Shown here: positions 34,899 through 43,392 of the stretch, piece after piece
Numbering within the stretch: the stretch's first letter is position 1
Layout: each line of letters opens with the position of its first letter
Source: JBOFEH01 sp051650265
GTDB lineage: Bacteria; Bacillota; Clostridia; Lachnospirales; Cellulosilyticaceae
DNA length: 64,000 nucleotides
Direction of reading: 5' to 3'
Assembly (NCBI GenBank): GCA_051650265.1
Contig: JBOFIR010000082.1
Location: 7,332 to 71,331 of the forward strand
Position numbers and translations under genes: made by a program
The notes under the pieces: generated by a model
The model's input: the letters and a program-made list of their open reading frames with translations, nothing else
Database searches by the model: none
Told to the model about the DNA's origin: nothing

Positions 34899-36110
34899 TT
34901 ATCTTGTAGGTTTTTTGATATCCGCCATTCGAGATACATTAATCAGTAGTCCCAATGAGCCTAATAACATAACAAGTGCTGATCCCCCATAACTAATAAG
35001 CGGAAGCTGCATACCCGTTGTTGGAATTGTATTTGTATTTACTGCCATATTAATGAGGACCTGTATGCCCACCATACTCGATATACCGGTTGCTAGAAGT
35101 GCACCAAACAAATCATATGCATTGGAGGCTATGGAAAGCCCCCGTAGTACCAGTACTGCGTAGGTGAGCATAAGTATGGCTGCCCCCACCAGTCCCAATT
35201 CCTCGCAGATCACTGCAAAGATAATATCATTATGCGGTTCTGGTAAGAATCCTAATTTCTGAACACCGAGTCCAAGTCCAAGTCCAAACAAACCACCTGA
35301 TCCTACAGCATAAAGCGATTGAATTGGCTGATAACCGCCTCCTGTTTCATCTAACCACGGATCTTTCCATACTCGGATACGATCCATACGATATTGTTTG
35401 AAAACTTGACCTTTCCATCCTTCAAACTCTACATTAGGATCTGAAGTCATGGCTAAATTATATACCCATACAACGACAAATACCCCCAACAAAATAGCTG
35501 CTATGTAATACCACACTTTTGGTGTGGAAACAAACAAGATAATAAACCCTACAGACCCAACAACAATAGCAGAGCTAAGATTCTCTATCAAAATAAGCCC
35601 CGTTGGAATCAAAATGATAACTGCACCGATCACTACGTATTTAAGCTGGTGCATACGATTTCTAAAGCGTACGATGTACGCTGCTAACATAATGATCATT
35701 GCAATCTTTGCAAGTTCAGACGGCTGAAACGTAATCCCACCAGGAAGTTGAATCCAGCGTGTTGCCCCTTTGCTAGATGTCCCTATCACGAACAAACTGG
35801 CCGATAACCCTAATGCAAAGATGTAAATAGCAGTAGCAATCTTAAAATTCGAGAAGTATCGATAATTAAATCGATATGCAACAAAAAGCATTGCACAAAT
35901 TCCAAGCACTGCAAAAATCCCTTGTTTCCTTGCAAACATGAGTGGATCCTTGCCATCCGTAATATTCATGGCATAGTAGTGACTTGCACTATAAACCATT
36001 ACAACACCAAAACAAACTAACATAATGACCACTGCAATAAGCAATAAGTCTGGTGTACGCTTAGCTGATCCCTTTATCTTTTTTGTAGAAGGTTGCTTTT
36101 TTCTCTTCAT
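34899..36110 (-). CDS. ftsW: SEDS-family peptidoglycan polymerase FtsW/SpoVE
   Basis: About 403 residues with ten or so membrane helices. SEDS signatures seen are FQPSELAKIAMI, ENLSSAIVVG, PEPHNDIIFAVICEELG (about 280-296) and the ending GMQLPLISYGGSALVML. The enzyme polymerises lipid II with a cognate class B PBP. The position after murD corresponds to spoVE in B. subtilis; vegetative and sporulation roles cannot be separated. A GTG at 36119 overlaps the murD stop, but ATG 36110 has the better-spaced AAGGG. Confidence 0.92.
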   Translation of the reverse strand: MKRKKQPSTKKIKGSAKRTPDLLLIAVVIMLVCFGVVMVYSASHYYAMNITDGKDPLMFARKQGIFAVLGICAMLFVAYRFNYRYFSNFKIATAIYIFALGLSASLFVIGTSSKGATRWIQLPGGITFQPSELAKIAMIIMLAAYIVRFRNRMHQLKYVVIGAVIILIPTGLILIENLSSAIVVGSVGFIILFVSTPKVWYYIAAILLGVFVVVWVYNLAMTSDPNVEFEGWKGQVFKQYRMDRIRVWKDPWLDETGGGYQPIQSLYAVGSGGLFGLGLGLGVQKLGFLPEPHNDIIFAVICEELGLVGAAILMLTYAVLVLRGLSIASNAYDLFGALLATGISSMVGIQVLINMAVNTNTIPTTGMQLPLISYGGSALVMLLGSLGLLINVSRMADIKKPTR

Positions 36111-36115
36111 GTGCC

Positions 36116-37480
36116 TCACCCTTCCAATTCATTGACGATTTGTTTAAATAAATCTCCTCGCTGTTCATAGCTTTCAAACATATCCCAACTTGCACAGGCT
36201 GGCGATAACAGTACACACTCACCTGCCTGTGCCTCATCATAGGTTGCTTTAACACATTCTTCGAAGCTATCAAATATTGCAATTGCATCAAACCCTACTT
36301 CTTTGCACTCTTCAACAATCTGTTCTTTTGTTTCACCTATCAAATAGAGCTTTACCACACGCCCATCAAATAGCTCGATCCAATCTTTAAAGGATGTCTT
36401 CTTATCCATCCCTCCTCCGATTAATCTCACAGGCTTATGCATTGCTAACAACCCTGGCACGGCTGCCCCTGTGTTCGTTGCCTTCGAATCGTTATAGAAG
36501 TCTACATTTTTCTTATTGACTACAAATTCAATACGGTGTTCTACCCCTTTAAAATCAAGTAGTACCTCCCTAATTGTTGCCACAGATATCCCATATGCAC
36601 GTGTCATCGCAATTGCTGCAAGGGCATTCTCAATATTGTGTCTTCCTAAAATAAAGAGTTCGTTGACATCGCATACCCACTCAGCTGTGTCACCGATTTT
36701 TACATATAACTTACTTTCTTTTTGATAAGCGCCATGCTCTACTTCTTGATCGACATTAAAAGTGAGAAGATGACTTCTTACATAAGCTTTTGCATCATCA
36801 TAATAGGGATCATTTTCATTGAGTATTGCATATTGCTCCGGTTGCTGATTTGCAAAGATATTATATTTCGCCTTGCAATAGTTTGCCATCGTCTTGTGCC
36901 TATTCAAGTGATCTGGAGTGATATTGAGTAATGCTGCCACTTGAGGTGTAAATGTTTCTGCTGTCTCTAGTTGGAAACTACTGACCTCTGCTACAACTAA
37001 CCCATCTTCAGGAATAGATCGTGCATCCTCACTGAATGCTCTTCCAATATTCCCTACAATATAAGTCTGTGTATTGTGTGCACGTGCAATCTCGCCAATC
37101 AATGACGTCGTTGTCGTCTTACCATTTGTTCCTGTTATCGCCAAGATTGGCGCCTTACAAAAACGTGATGCAAATTCAAATTCACCCATCACGCATTTAC
37201 CAGCTTTGGCCATCACTTGAACAACTTCACTTTCAAGTGGTACACCCGGGCTCACGATAATAAGATTATAATCTGCTGGCTGTGCTTCCTGCCCTAATAT
37301 AAACTGAATTCCCAGCTGTTCAAGCCCCTCTATATTTACTTTGAGGCTCTCATTCATTTTTTCTTTTTCTTTTTGATCGTATACCCAAACGTTTGCACCT
37401 TCAGCCTGTGCCAACTTTGCTGCACCTAGACCACTTCTTGCACACCCTATTACTAGAACGTTTTGGTCCTTAATAACCAT
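36116..37480 (-). CDS. murD: UDP-N-acetylmuramoylalanine-D-glutamate ligase
   Basis: 454 residues, adds D-glutamate to UDP-MurNAc-L-Ala. ATP-binding loop GTNGKTTTT near residue 117, the Mur signature NITPDHLNRH, HNIENALAA and DFKGVEHRIE, then NDSKATNT. Three-domain Mur ligase of normal length. ATG 37480 is preceded by AAGGAGG. It lies 21 bases after mraY and overlaps the ftsW leader codons. Confidence 0.97.
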   Translation of the reverse strand: MVIKDQNVLVIGCARSGLGAAKLAQAEGANVWVYDQKEKEKMNESLKVNIEGLEQLGIQFILGQEAQPADYNLIIVSPGVPLESEVVQVMAKAGKCVMGEFEFASRFCKAPILAITGTNGKTTTTSLIGEIARAHNTQTYIVGNIGRAFSEDARSIPEDGLVVAEVSSFQLETAETFTPQVAALLNITPDHLNRHKTMANYCKAKYNIFANQQPEQYAILNENDPYYDDAKAYVRSHLLTFNVDQEVEHGAYQKESKLYVKIGDTAEWVCDVNELFILGRHNIENALAAIAMTRAYGISVATIREVLLDFKGVEHRIEFVVNKKNVDFYNDSKATNTGAAVPGLLAMHKPVRLIGGGMDKKTSFKDWIELFDGRVVKLYLIGETKEQIVEECKEVGFDAIAIFDSFEECVKATYDEAQAGECVLLSPACASWDMFESYEQRGDLFKQIVNELEG

Positions 37481-37501
37481 AGCTCATCCTCCTTCGTTCC
37501 C

Positions 37502-38455
37502 CTAAAAAGCTATCAAGCCAATAAGACACATCATAGCTGTAATAATTGAAAATACTGTCACTACTTTTGTTTCTGGCCACCCACTTAATTCAAAGTGATG
37601 GTGGATTGGTGCCATCTTGAAAATACGCTTTTTAGTCTTCTTGTAATACATCACCTGAATAATAACAGATAGATTTTCGATAACATAAATCAGCCCTACA
37701 ATAAGGATGAATAACGGCATCTTAAGTACAAAAGCAATAGAAACAACGAATCCTCCAAGTGCAAGAGAGCCCGTATCTCCCATAAATACCTTTGCTGGAT
37801 AACTATTGAACAGTAGGAAACCTAATAAACTTCCTACTGCCGCTGCTGCAATTGGCAAACTACTACTTTGAACAGCCCATGCGATCGCTGCAAAGTAAGT
37901 AGCTACAAGTACTGTTACCCCTGATGCAAGCCCATCCAAACCATCTGTTAGATTAACTGCATTTACTACTGCTAATACAACAAATACTAAAAATGGCCAG
38001 TAGATGATTCCAAGATCAATCGTTCTTTGCCCTGCAAAAGGTAATACGATACTTGTATCAAGCCCTACATAGAACTTTAGCATATATGCAAAAATAAGTG
38101 TTACAATGAGTTGACCCATAATTTTTTGCATTGGCTTAAGCCCTAAAGAACGTTTCTTAACAACTTTAATGTAGTCATCTAAGAACCCAATGAGTCCAAA
38201 GCCTAATGTTACGAACAAAATGGTATGGAGTTCCTTATTACCTGGGGCAAAAAGCAAACTTGTTAGGGTGATACTGGTTAAGATGATTACCCCTCCCATT
38301 GTTGGCGTTCCTGCCTTTTTAAGATGTGAATTAGGTCCATCATCTCTTACATTCTGTCCAAACTTTAACCTTTGAAGTAAAGGAATAATGAACGGACTGA
38401 TCACGATATTTAAAAAGAATGCGATTAAAACTGCATAAAGTGCATCATTATTCAT
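37502..38455 (-). CDS. mraY: Phospho-N-acetylmuramoyl-pentapeptide transferase
   Basis: About 317 residues and ten membrane helices; makes lipid I on the inner face of the membrane. Signature segments are HLKKAGTPTMGG, FLDDYIK with the Asp pair, NAVNLTDGLDGLA and FMGDTGSLALGG, then MAPIHHHFE. I take ATG 38455, six bases after AGGTGA and overlapping the murF stop region by 8 bases, over ATG 38461, which abuts the ribosome-binding site. Confidence 0.96.
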   Translation of the reverse strand: MNNDALYAVLIAFFLNIVISPFIIPLLQRLKFGQNVRDDGPNSHLKKAGTPTMGGVIILTSITLTSLLFAPGNKELHTILFVTLGFGLIGFLDDYIKVVKKRSLGLKPMQKIMGQLIVTLIFAYMLKFYVGLDTSIVLPFAGQRTIDLGIIYWPFLVFVVLAVVNAVNLTDGLDGLASGVTVLVATYFAAIAWAVQSSSLPIAAAAVGSLLGFLLFNSYPAKVFMGDTGSLALGGFVVSIAFVLKMPLFILIVGLIYVIENLSVIIQVMYYKKTKKRIFKMAPIHHHFELSGWPETKVVTVFSIITAMMCLIGLIAF

Positions 38456-39836
38456 TGTCATTCACCTTTCTCATTGCATTCACAAGATTTTCAAAGTGCA
38501 TCCCTCGTGATGCTTTGAAGAGTATCATATTGAGTGGATCTTCAAACTGCTTTGTATCTTTAAGAAAATCTTCCTGTGTTTCATAGTAGTATAACTCTAA
38601 ATCTTTGTTTTGAGCAGCTTGTGCCCCTTCATAAATATTTTTTGCAATGGTACCTACTGCACATAATACATCTATAGCTGTTGATGCAGCATATTCACCC
38701 ACTTCCCTATGTAATCCAGGGCCATGGTCTCCCATCTCAAACATATCACCTAGTACGGCAACCTTCTTACCTTTCACCTCAGAACTTGCAAGTACTTTAA
38801 GCGCTGCTTTCATAGAATCTGGGCTTGCGTTATACGTATCATCGATGAGACGCATCCCGTTTGCAGATTGTATAATTTGCATACGCATTTTTGTTGGCAC
38901 ATAGTCCATAAATCCTTGAATCACTTGCTCCTTTGTCAAATCATATGCTTCAGCAAGAATAAGAGCAGCTAAAGCATTATATACCATATGCTCTCCTGGT
39001 GCTGGAATGACTACATCGTAGCGCTCTGTAGGTGATACTAATGTTGCCTCGACTGTTTCATCACTCAGTTTGACTGCTGTGGCATAATAGTAGTGGCTCT
39101 CATCCATGCCATACGCAACGAAGTTGGGATTTTTTGTCGCAACAGGTCCAAGTAGATCATCCTCACCATTCACAATCACCCTACCACCTGGCTGTAATCC
39201 ATCTATAATCTCGAGCTTAGCTTTCAAAATACCCTCGCGACTTCCAAGGTTTTCGATATGGGACGTCCCTATATTAGTGATGACAGCATGATTAGGTGCT
39301 GCCGTCATACTCAGGCGATGAATCTCATCAAAATGATTCATCCCCATCTCCAGTACCATGAGTTCACATGCCTGTGTCGCAGCAAATACTGTAAGTGGCA
39401 TACCTATTTCATTATTATAATTGCCTTGTGTCTTATGTACCTTAAACTTTGCACCAAGTACACTGGCAATCAAGTCCTTTGTAGTTGTCTTCCCTACACT
39501 CCCTGTTACCGCAATAACAGGAAGTGCTAAGATTTGACGGTAGTAATGTGCAAGGTCAAGTAGCGCTTTTCTTGTATCTGCCACATGAATCGTAGTCAGC
39601 TGATGATCAGGTAAATCTGCCTGCTCAGTTAATGTGGCTACTGCACCTTGTGCACCTGCTTTGGCAATAAAATCATGCCCATCAAAGTTATCTCCTTTGA
39701 TCGGTACAAACAAACTGCCCGCTTCAAGACGTCTTGAGTCAATCACAATAGATGTGACTAAATTATTTCCCATTGCATCAGGGTTTAAACATTTGCCACC
39801 CGTTGCTTTTAGGACCTGCTCTAATGTGAGTTTCAT
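38448..39836 (-). CDS. murF: UDP-MurNAc-tripeptide-D-alanyl-D-alanine ligase
   Basis: About 462 residues. Adds D-Ala-D-Ala to make the pentapeptide precursor. ATP loop GSVGKTTTKD near 110, NYNNEIGMPL, EMGMNHFDEIHRL, the NIGTSHIENLGS Mur signature, and DDTYNASPDSM near 335. The start ATG 39836 overlaps the murE stop as ATGA, the usual coupled arrangement. In many clusters murF is followed by mraY, as here. Confidence 0.96.
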   Translation of the reverse strand: MKLTLEQVLKATGGKCLNPDAMGNNLVTSIVIDSRRLEAGSLFVPIKGDNFDGHDFIAKAGAQGAVATLTEQADLPDHQLTTIHVADTRKALLDLAHYYRQILALPVIAVTGSVGKTTTKDLIASVLGAKFKVHKTQGNYNNEIGMPLTVFAATQACELMVLEMGMNHFDEIHRLSMTAAPNHAVITNIGTSHIENLGSREGILKAKLEIIDGLQPGGRVIVNGEDDLLGPVATKNPNFVAYGMDESHYYYATAVKLSDETVEATLVSPTERYDVVIPAPGEHMVYNALAALILAEAYDLTKEQVIQGFMDYVPTKMRMQIIQSANGMRLIDDTYNASPDSMKAALKVLASSEVKGKKVAVLGDMFEMGDHGPGLHREVGEYAASTAIDVLCAVGTIAKNIYEGAQAAQNKDLELYYYETQEDFLKDTKQFEDPLNMILFKASRGMHFENLVNAMRKVNDNE

Positions 39837-41287
39837 GCCTCTTCCCCCTGAATCCACTTTGTCACTACTTCAGAATCATCAAAGTGAATAATACGATCGC
39901 CAAGGATTTGATAGTTCTCATGCCCTTTACCGGCTACAAGAACAACATCTCCAGCTTGCGCCACTGATAACGCATGTTCAATTGCACTTTTACGATCTAC
40001 CATTTTCACATATGGTGTATCATGTTGTGCAACACCCACCTCCACCTGATCCAAAATCTTAAGTGGATCTTCACTACGTGGATTGTCTGATGTAATCACG
40101 ACTTGATCTGCATAACGTGAAGCGACCTCTCCCATTAGTGGGCGCTTTGTATTATCACGATCTCCTCCACAACCAAATACACAAATAATTTCTCGTTGCA
40201 CAAATTGTTTAATTGCTTGAAGCACATTTTCTAATCCATCTGGGGTATGGGCATAGTCCACAATGACACTATAGCCCTTTGGTGATTCAAAAGATTGAAT
40301 ACGTCCTGGCACCCCTTTTACAGTTTTGAGCGTTTCTAGTAAATCTCCCATTGGAATCCCGAGTGTTCGTGCTGCAATAATCACTGCAAGTGTATTGTAT
40401 ACTGTAAACTTCCCTGGAATCGGAACTTCAACTGTATACGTTCCTTCTGGTGTGCTCAGTGTATAGGTTACACCCAGCGCTGTAATGCATATATCTTTTG
40501 CCATATAATCTGCAGTCTGATCGATTCCATAAGACTTGACTTGACAAGTTGCATGATCCAATATACTTTGTGCATAAGGGCTATCTGTATTGATAATACC
40601 TACTTCACACATTTGGAAAAGTTTTGCTTTGGCTCTGGCATAGTTCTCCATTGTCTTATGGAAATCCAAGTGATCTTGTGTCAAGTTTGTAAAAATACCT
40701 ACTTTAAAGGCTGACCCATCTACACGACTTAATTCAAGTGCATGTGAAGACACTTCCATCAAGGTATGTGTTACCTCATGATCAACCATTTTCGCAAATA
40801 GCTTTTGTAAATCAATTGATTCTGGCGTGGTATGTTCTGACTTTAAAATCATATCACCAATACGATTTTCAATCGTTCCAATGATACCGATTTTCTTCCC
40901 ATACGCTTCAAGAATCTGACCAAGTAAGAACGTGATACTTGTTTTTCCATTAGTTCCTGTTACACCCACTAAATCAAGTTTTTGAGATGGCGTATCATAA
41001 AAATTATTTGCGATCGCTGCCATCACACGTCTTGTATCTGATACTTTTATAACCGTAATCTCTGGATTATTTATCTGAACGTCTTTTTGAACGAGTACTA
41101 CTTTTGCACCATTTGCAATTGCTGCATCTATATACTTGTGTCCATCTACCTTAAACCCTTCAATTGCAATGAATATCCCATTTACTAATTTCATCCTTGA
41201 GTCATAGAGCATGGCATCTACTTGTTGATTTATGTTTCCCTGGACTAATTCATAATCAATACCAGTTAGTAGATCTCTTAATATCAT
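39833..41287 (-). CDS. murE: UDP-MurNAc-L-Ala-D-Glu-2,6-diaminopimelate ligase
   Basis: 484 residues. ATP loop GTNGKTSIT near 108, HTTPESIDLQ, the TNLTQDHLDFHKTM signature and VDYAHTPDGLENVL. The substrate motif DNPRSEDP near 400 indicates meso-diaminopimelate rather than lysine as third residue of the stem peptide, typical of clostridia. The carbamylated lysine region YARAKAKLF is present. ATG 41287 follows AGGAGG. Located after the two class B PBPs. Confidence 0.96.
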   Translation of the reverse strand: MILRDLLTGIDYELVQGNINQQVDAMLYDSRMKLVNGIFIAIEGFKVDGHKYIDAAIANGAKVVLVQKDVQINNPEITVIKVSDTRRVMAAIANNFYDTPSQKLDLVGVTGTNGKTSITFLLGQILEAYGKKIGIIGTIENRIGDMILKSEHTTPESIDLQKLFAKMVDHEVTHTLMEVSSHALELSRVDGSAFKVGIFTNLTQDHLDFHKTMENYARAKAKLFQMCEVGIINTDSPYAQSILDHATCQVKSYGIDQTADYMAKDICITALGVTYTLSTPEGTYTVEVPIPGKFTVYNTLAVIIAARTLGIPMGDLLETLKTVKGVPGRIQSFESPKGYSVIVDYAHTPDGLENVLQAIKQFVQREIICVFGCGGDRDNTKRPLMGEVASRYADQVVITSDNPRSEDPLKILDQVEVGVAQHDTPYVKMVDRKSAIEHALSVAQAGDVVLVAGKGHENYQILGDRIIHFDDSEVVTKWIQGEEA

Positions 41288-41372
41288 GTTAAACCTCCTA
41301 CATTATTACTAGTTGTACCTAGTAGCATCTCCTAGTTATTATAGCATGAGTTTGGGATATTAAAAAGATATG

Positions 41373-43322
41373 TTAGTCTGTATAAAGTAAAATTTTGCTA
41401 GACAAGTTCATCTGGTCTCCGGGACTTGGAAGTTGTGCAATCACATGTTCCCCTTCCCCAAGAACTTCATAGACCATTTTGTTTGCTTTTGCAAGTTCAA
41501 TCGCCTCTTTTTTAGAGCGTCCAATAAAGTTTGGCACAGTAATTTGTTGGACCTCTTCTAAAGCCATTTCTTTCTCTGTATAGATTGGTTCAATTCCCAA
41601 ATATGGAAGTGTATTTGCCATAACTTCTTTCATAACTGGTCCAGCAATGGCTCCACCATAATATGTTCCTTGTGGCTCATCAATCAAAACAATCCCTATT
41701 ACTTGCGGATTATCTGCAGGTGCAAAAGCCATAAAGGATGCTATGTACTTACCTGAACGACGTGGGAGTTTCTCGGATGTCGCCGTTTTACCTCCAATAC
41801 GATATCCAGGAATATAACTCTTATTACCTGTTCCTTCTGAAACAACTGACTCTAATATCTTTTTGAGCGTCTCGCTTGTTTGGGTAGAAATAATTTGTTC
41901 ACCTTTACCATAGTCAAACGTCTTTACCACCTCACCATTTGCATCTATGACTTCTTTTCCAAAGTGTGGTGTAATGACATACCCCCCATTAACTGCTGCT
42001 GAAGCACCTACCAGAAGTTGCATTGGTGTGATTTGGAAGGACTGTCCAAAACTCATTGTTGCGAGCTCTACCGGACCAATCTTCTTAGGTGAGTGAATAA
42101 TCCCCACCGCTTCACCAGGCAAATCTATATTCGTCTTACGCTTAAACCCAAACTTTAACATATAATCATAATACGTTTTTGCACCCAAGTCTTCAGCAAT
42201 ATCCATAAACACAGGGTTACAAGAGTTCTGCACCCCTTGTGTAAACGTCTGACTTCCATGTGATCTTGGACTCCTCCAACACTTAATCGTTCGCCCTGCA
42301 ACAACACGTGAGCTGCCACATTCAAACATTGTATCAGGTGTGACTACCCCTTCTTCAAGTCCCATTGCAGAGGTAAATACTTTAAATGTAGACCCAGGCT
42401 CATAGGTATCATTGATAGGAAAATTACGCCACATTTGGTTAAGGTAATTTTGTTTTTCATTAAATGATAGTGTATGCCAGATTGTTTCTAAGGATGGGTC
42501 ATTAATCGTGAAAGGTTCATTGAGATTAAAGTTTGGTGCATTTGCCATGGCATAGATCTCACCATTTTGAGGATTCATTAAAATGATGGTTCCTCTCTTA
42601 GCGCTTTTTTCTGCAACGACCTTATCAATTGCCTGTTGCGCATACTGCTGCAATGTAACATCTAGTGTTGTTACCAGATTATCTCCATTAATAGGATCTA
42701 TCCTCACCTCAGCTTCATCTTGACGACGCTCACCTTTACCATTGGTTTCCATGAGAATTTTTCCAGCTTTCCCCCTAAGATAAGAATCATACTGTACTTC
42801 GAGCCCAACAATCCCCTGGTTGTCTTTTCCTACAAATCCTATTACATGCGAAGCCAGTTCATCATAAGGATAATAGCGTTTAGAATCCTCATCGACCTTA
42901 ACCCCCTTAAGGTTAAGATTACGAATCTTATCCGCAACCTCCTTATCCACTTTGGTTGCAATCCTCTCAAAGGCAACACGCTTGGTTACTTTCTTATAAA
43001 CTGTTTCATAGTCCATTTCCAAATTTTCAGCGAGCACTTTTGCTACATGAGCAGGGTCCTCAACCTGTGCATGTACCACACCAATGGTGGATACAGACGC
43101 ACTTTGAGCAATCGCTTTTTGATTACGGTCATAGATTGTCCCCCTCGTTGGCGAGATCAATCTATCCCTTGTATGTTGCTCATAAGCCTTATCCTGCAGC
43201 CCTCCACCTTCAACAATCTGCACATACCCTAATCTGATAATCATCCCAATCACCCCACATACAAAGAGCGTCATGAGCACTAATAGACGTTTCTTTACTT
43301 TTATGGGTACTTTCTCTTCCAT
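41373..43322 (-). CDS. spoVD: Class B penicillin-binding protein, SpoVD-like
   Basis: About 650 residues, a transpeptidase that cross-links peptidoglycan, anchored by one N-terminal membrane helix (about 12-35). The dimerisation domain (RLISPTRGTIYDRN...) precedes the transpeptidase domain with PGSTFKVF (SxxK), SCNPVF (SxN) and GKTATSEK (KTG). One PASTA domain forms the last 60 residues. The second position and single PASTA domain match B. subtilis SpoVD (646 residues, cortex synthesis). Start ATG 43322 follows AAGGAGG; that ribosome-binding site can be sequestered by an upstream hairpin. The longer reading frame extends through the hairpin. Confidence 0.9.
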   Translation of the reverse strand: MEEKVPIKVKKRLLVLMTLFVCGVIGMIIRLGYVQIVEGGGLQDKAYEQHTRDRLISPTRGTIYDRNQKAIAQSASVSTIGVVHAQVEDPAHVAKVLAENLEMDYETVYKKVTKRVAFERIATKVDKEVADKIRNLNLKGVKVDEDSKRYYPYDELASHVIGFVGKDNQGIVGLEVQYDSYLRGKAGKILMETNGKGERRQDEAEVRIDPINGDNLVTTLDVTLQQYAQQAIDKVVAEKSAKRGTIILMNPQNGEIYAMANAPNFNLNEPFTINDPSLETIWHTLSFNEKQNYLNQMWRNFPINDTYEPGSTFKVFTSAMGLEEGVVTPDTMFECGSSRVVAGRTIKCWRSPRSHGSQTFTQGVQNSCNPVFMDIAEDLGAKTYYDYMLKFGFKRKTNIDLPGEAVGIIHSPKKIGPVELATMSFGQSFQITPMQLLVGASAAVNGGYVITPHFGKEVIDANGEVVKTFDYGKGEQIISTQTSETLKKILESVVSEGTGNKSYIPGYRIGGKTATSEKLPRRSGKYIASFMAFAPADNPQVIGIVLIDEPQGTYYGGAIAGPVMKEVMANTLPYLGIEPIYTEKEMALEEVQQITVPNFIGRSKKEAIELAKANKMVYEVLGEGEHVIAQLPSPGDQMNLSSKILLYTD

Positions 43323-43326
43323 AAAA

Positions 43327-43385
43327 AATGCCTCCTTTCGAAAAATACATCTTATTAGTAAGTGTATTTTCCTCTTGGAGGCATT
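43327..43385 (-). promoter_or_regulatory. Ribosome-binding-site-sequestering RNA structure before spoVD
   Basis: On the minus strand AATGCCTCC (43385-43377) is perfectly complementary to GGAGGCATT (43335-43327), which is the spoVD ribosome-binding site. Between them a second hairpin forms (43342-43354 with 43359-43370: eight pairs, one bulge, four pairs, 4-base loop). Together they give a nested structure filling the whole gap between the two PBP genes. Regulatory effect is inferred from pairing alone. Confidence 0.6.
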
Positions 43386-43392
43386 ATGCGGA

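Noticed and set aside
34841..34939. N-terminal extension of ftsQ into ftsW
   Set aside because: It would translate through the GC-rich hairpin and lacks a ribosome-binding site; GTG 34840 has AAAGGAGG.
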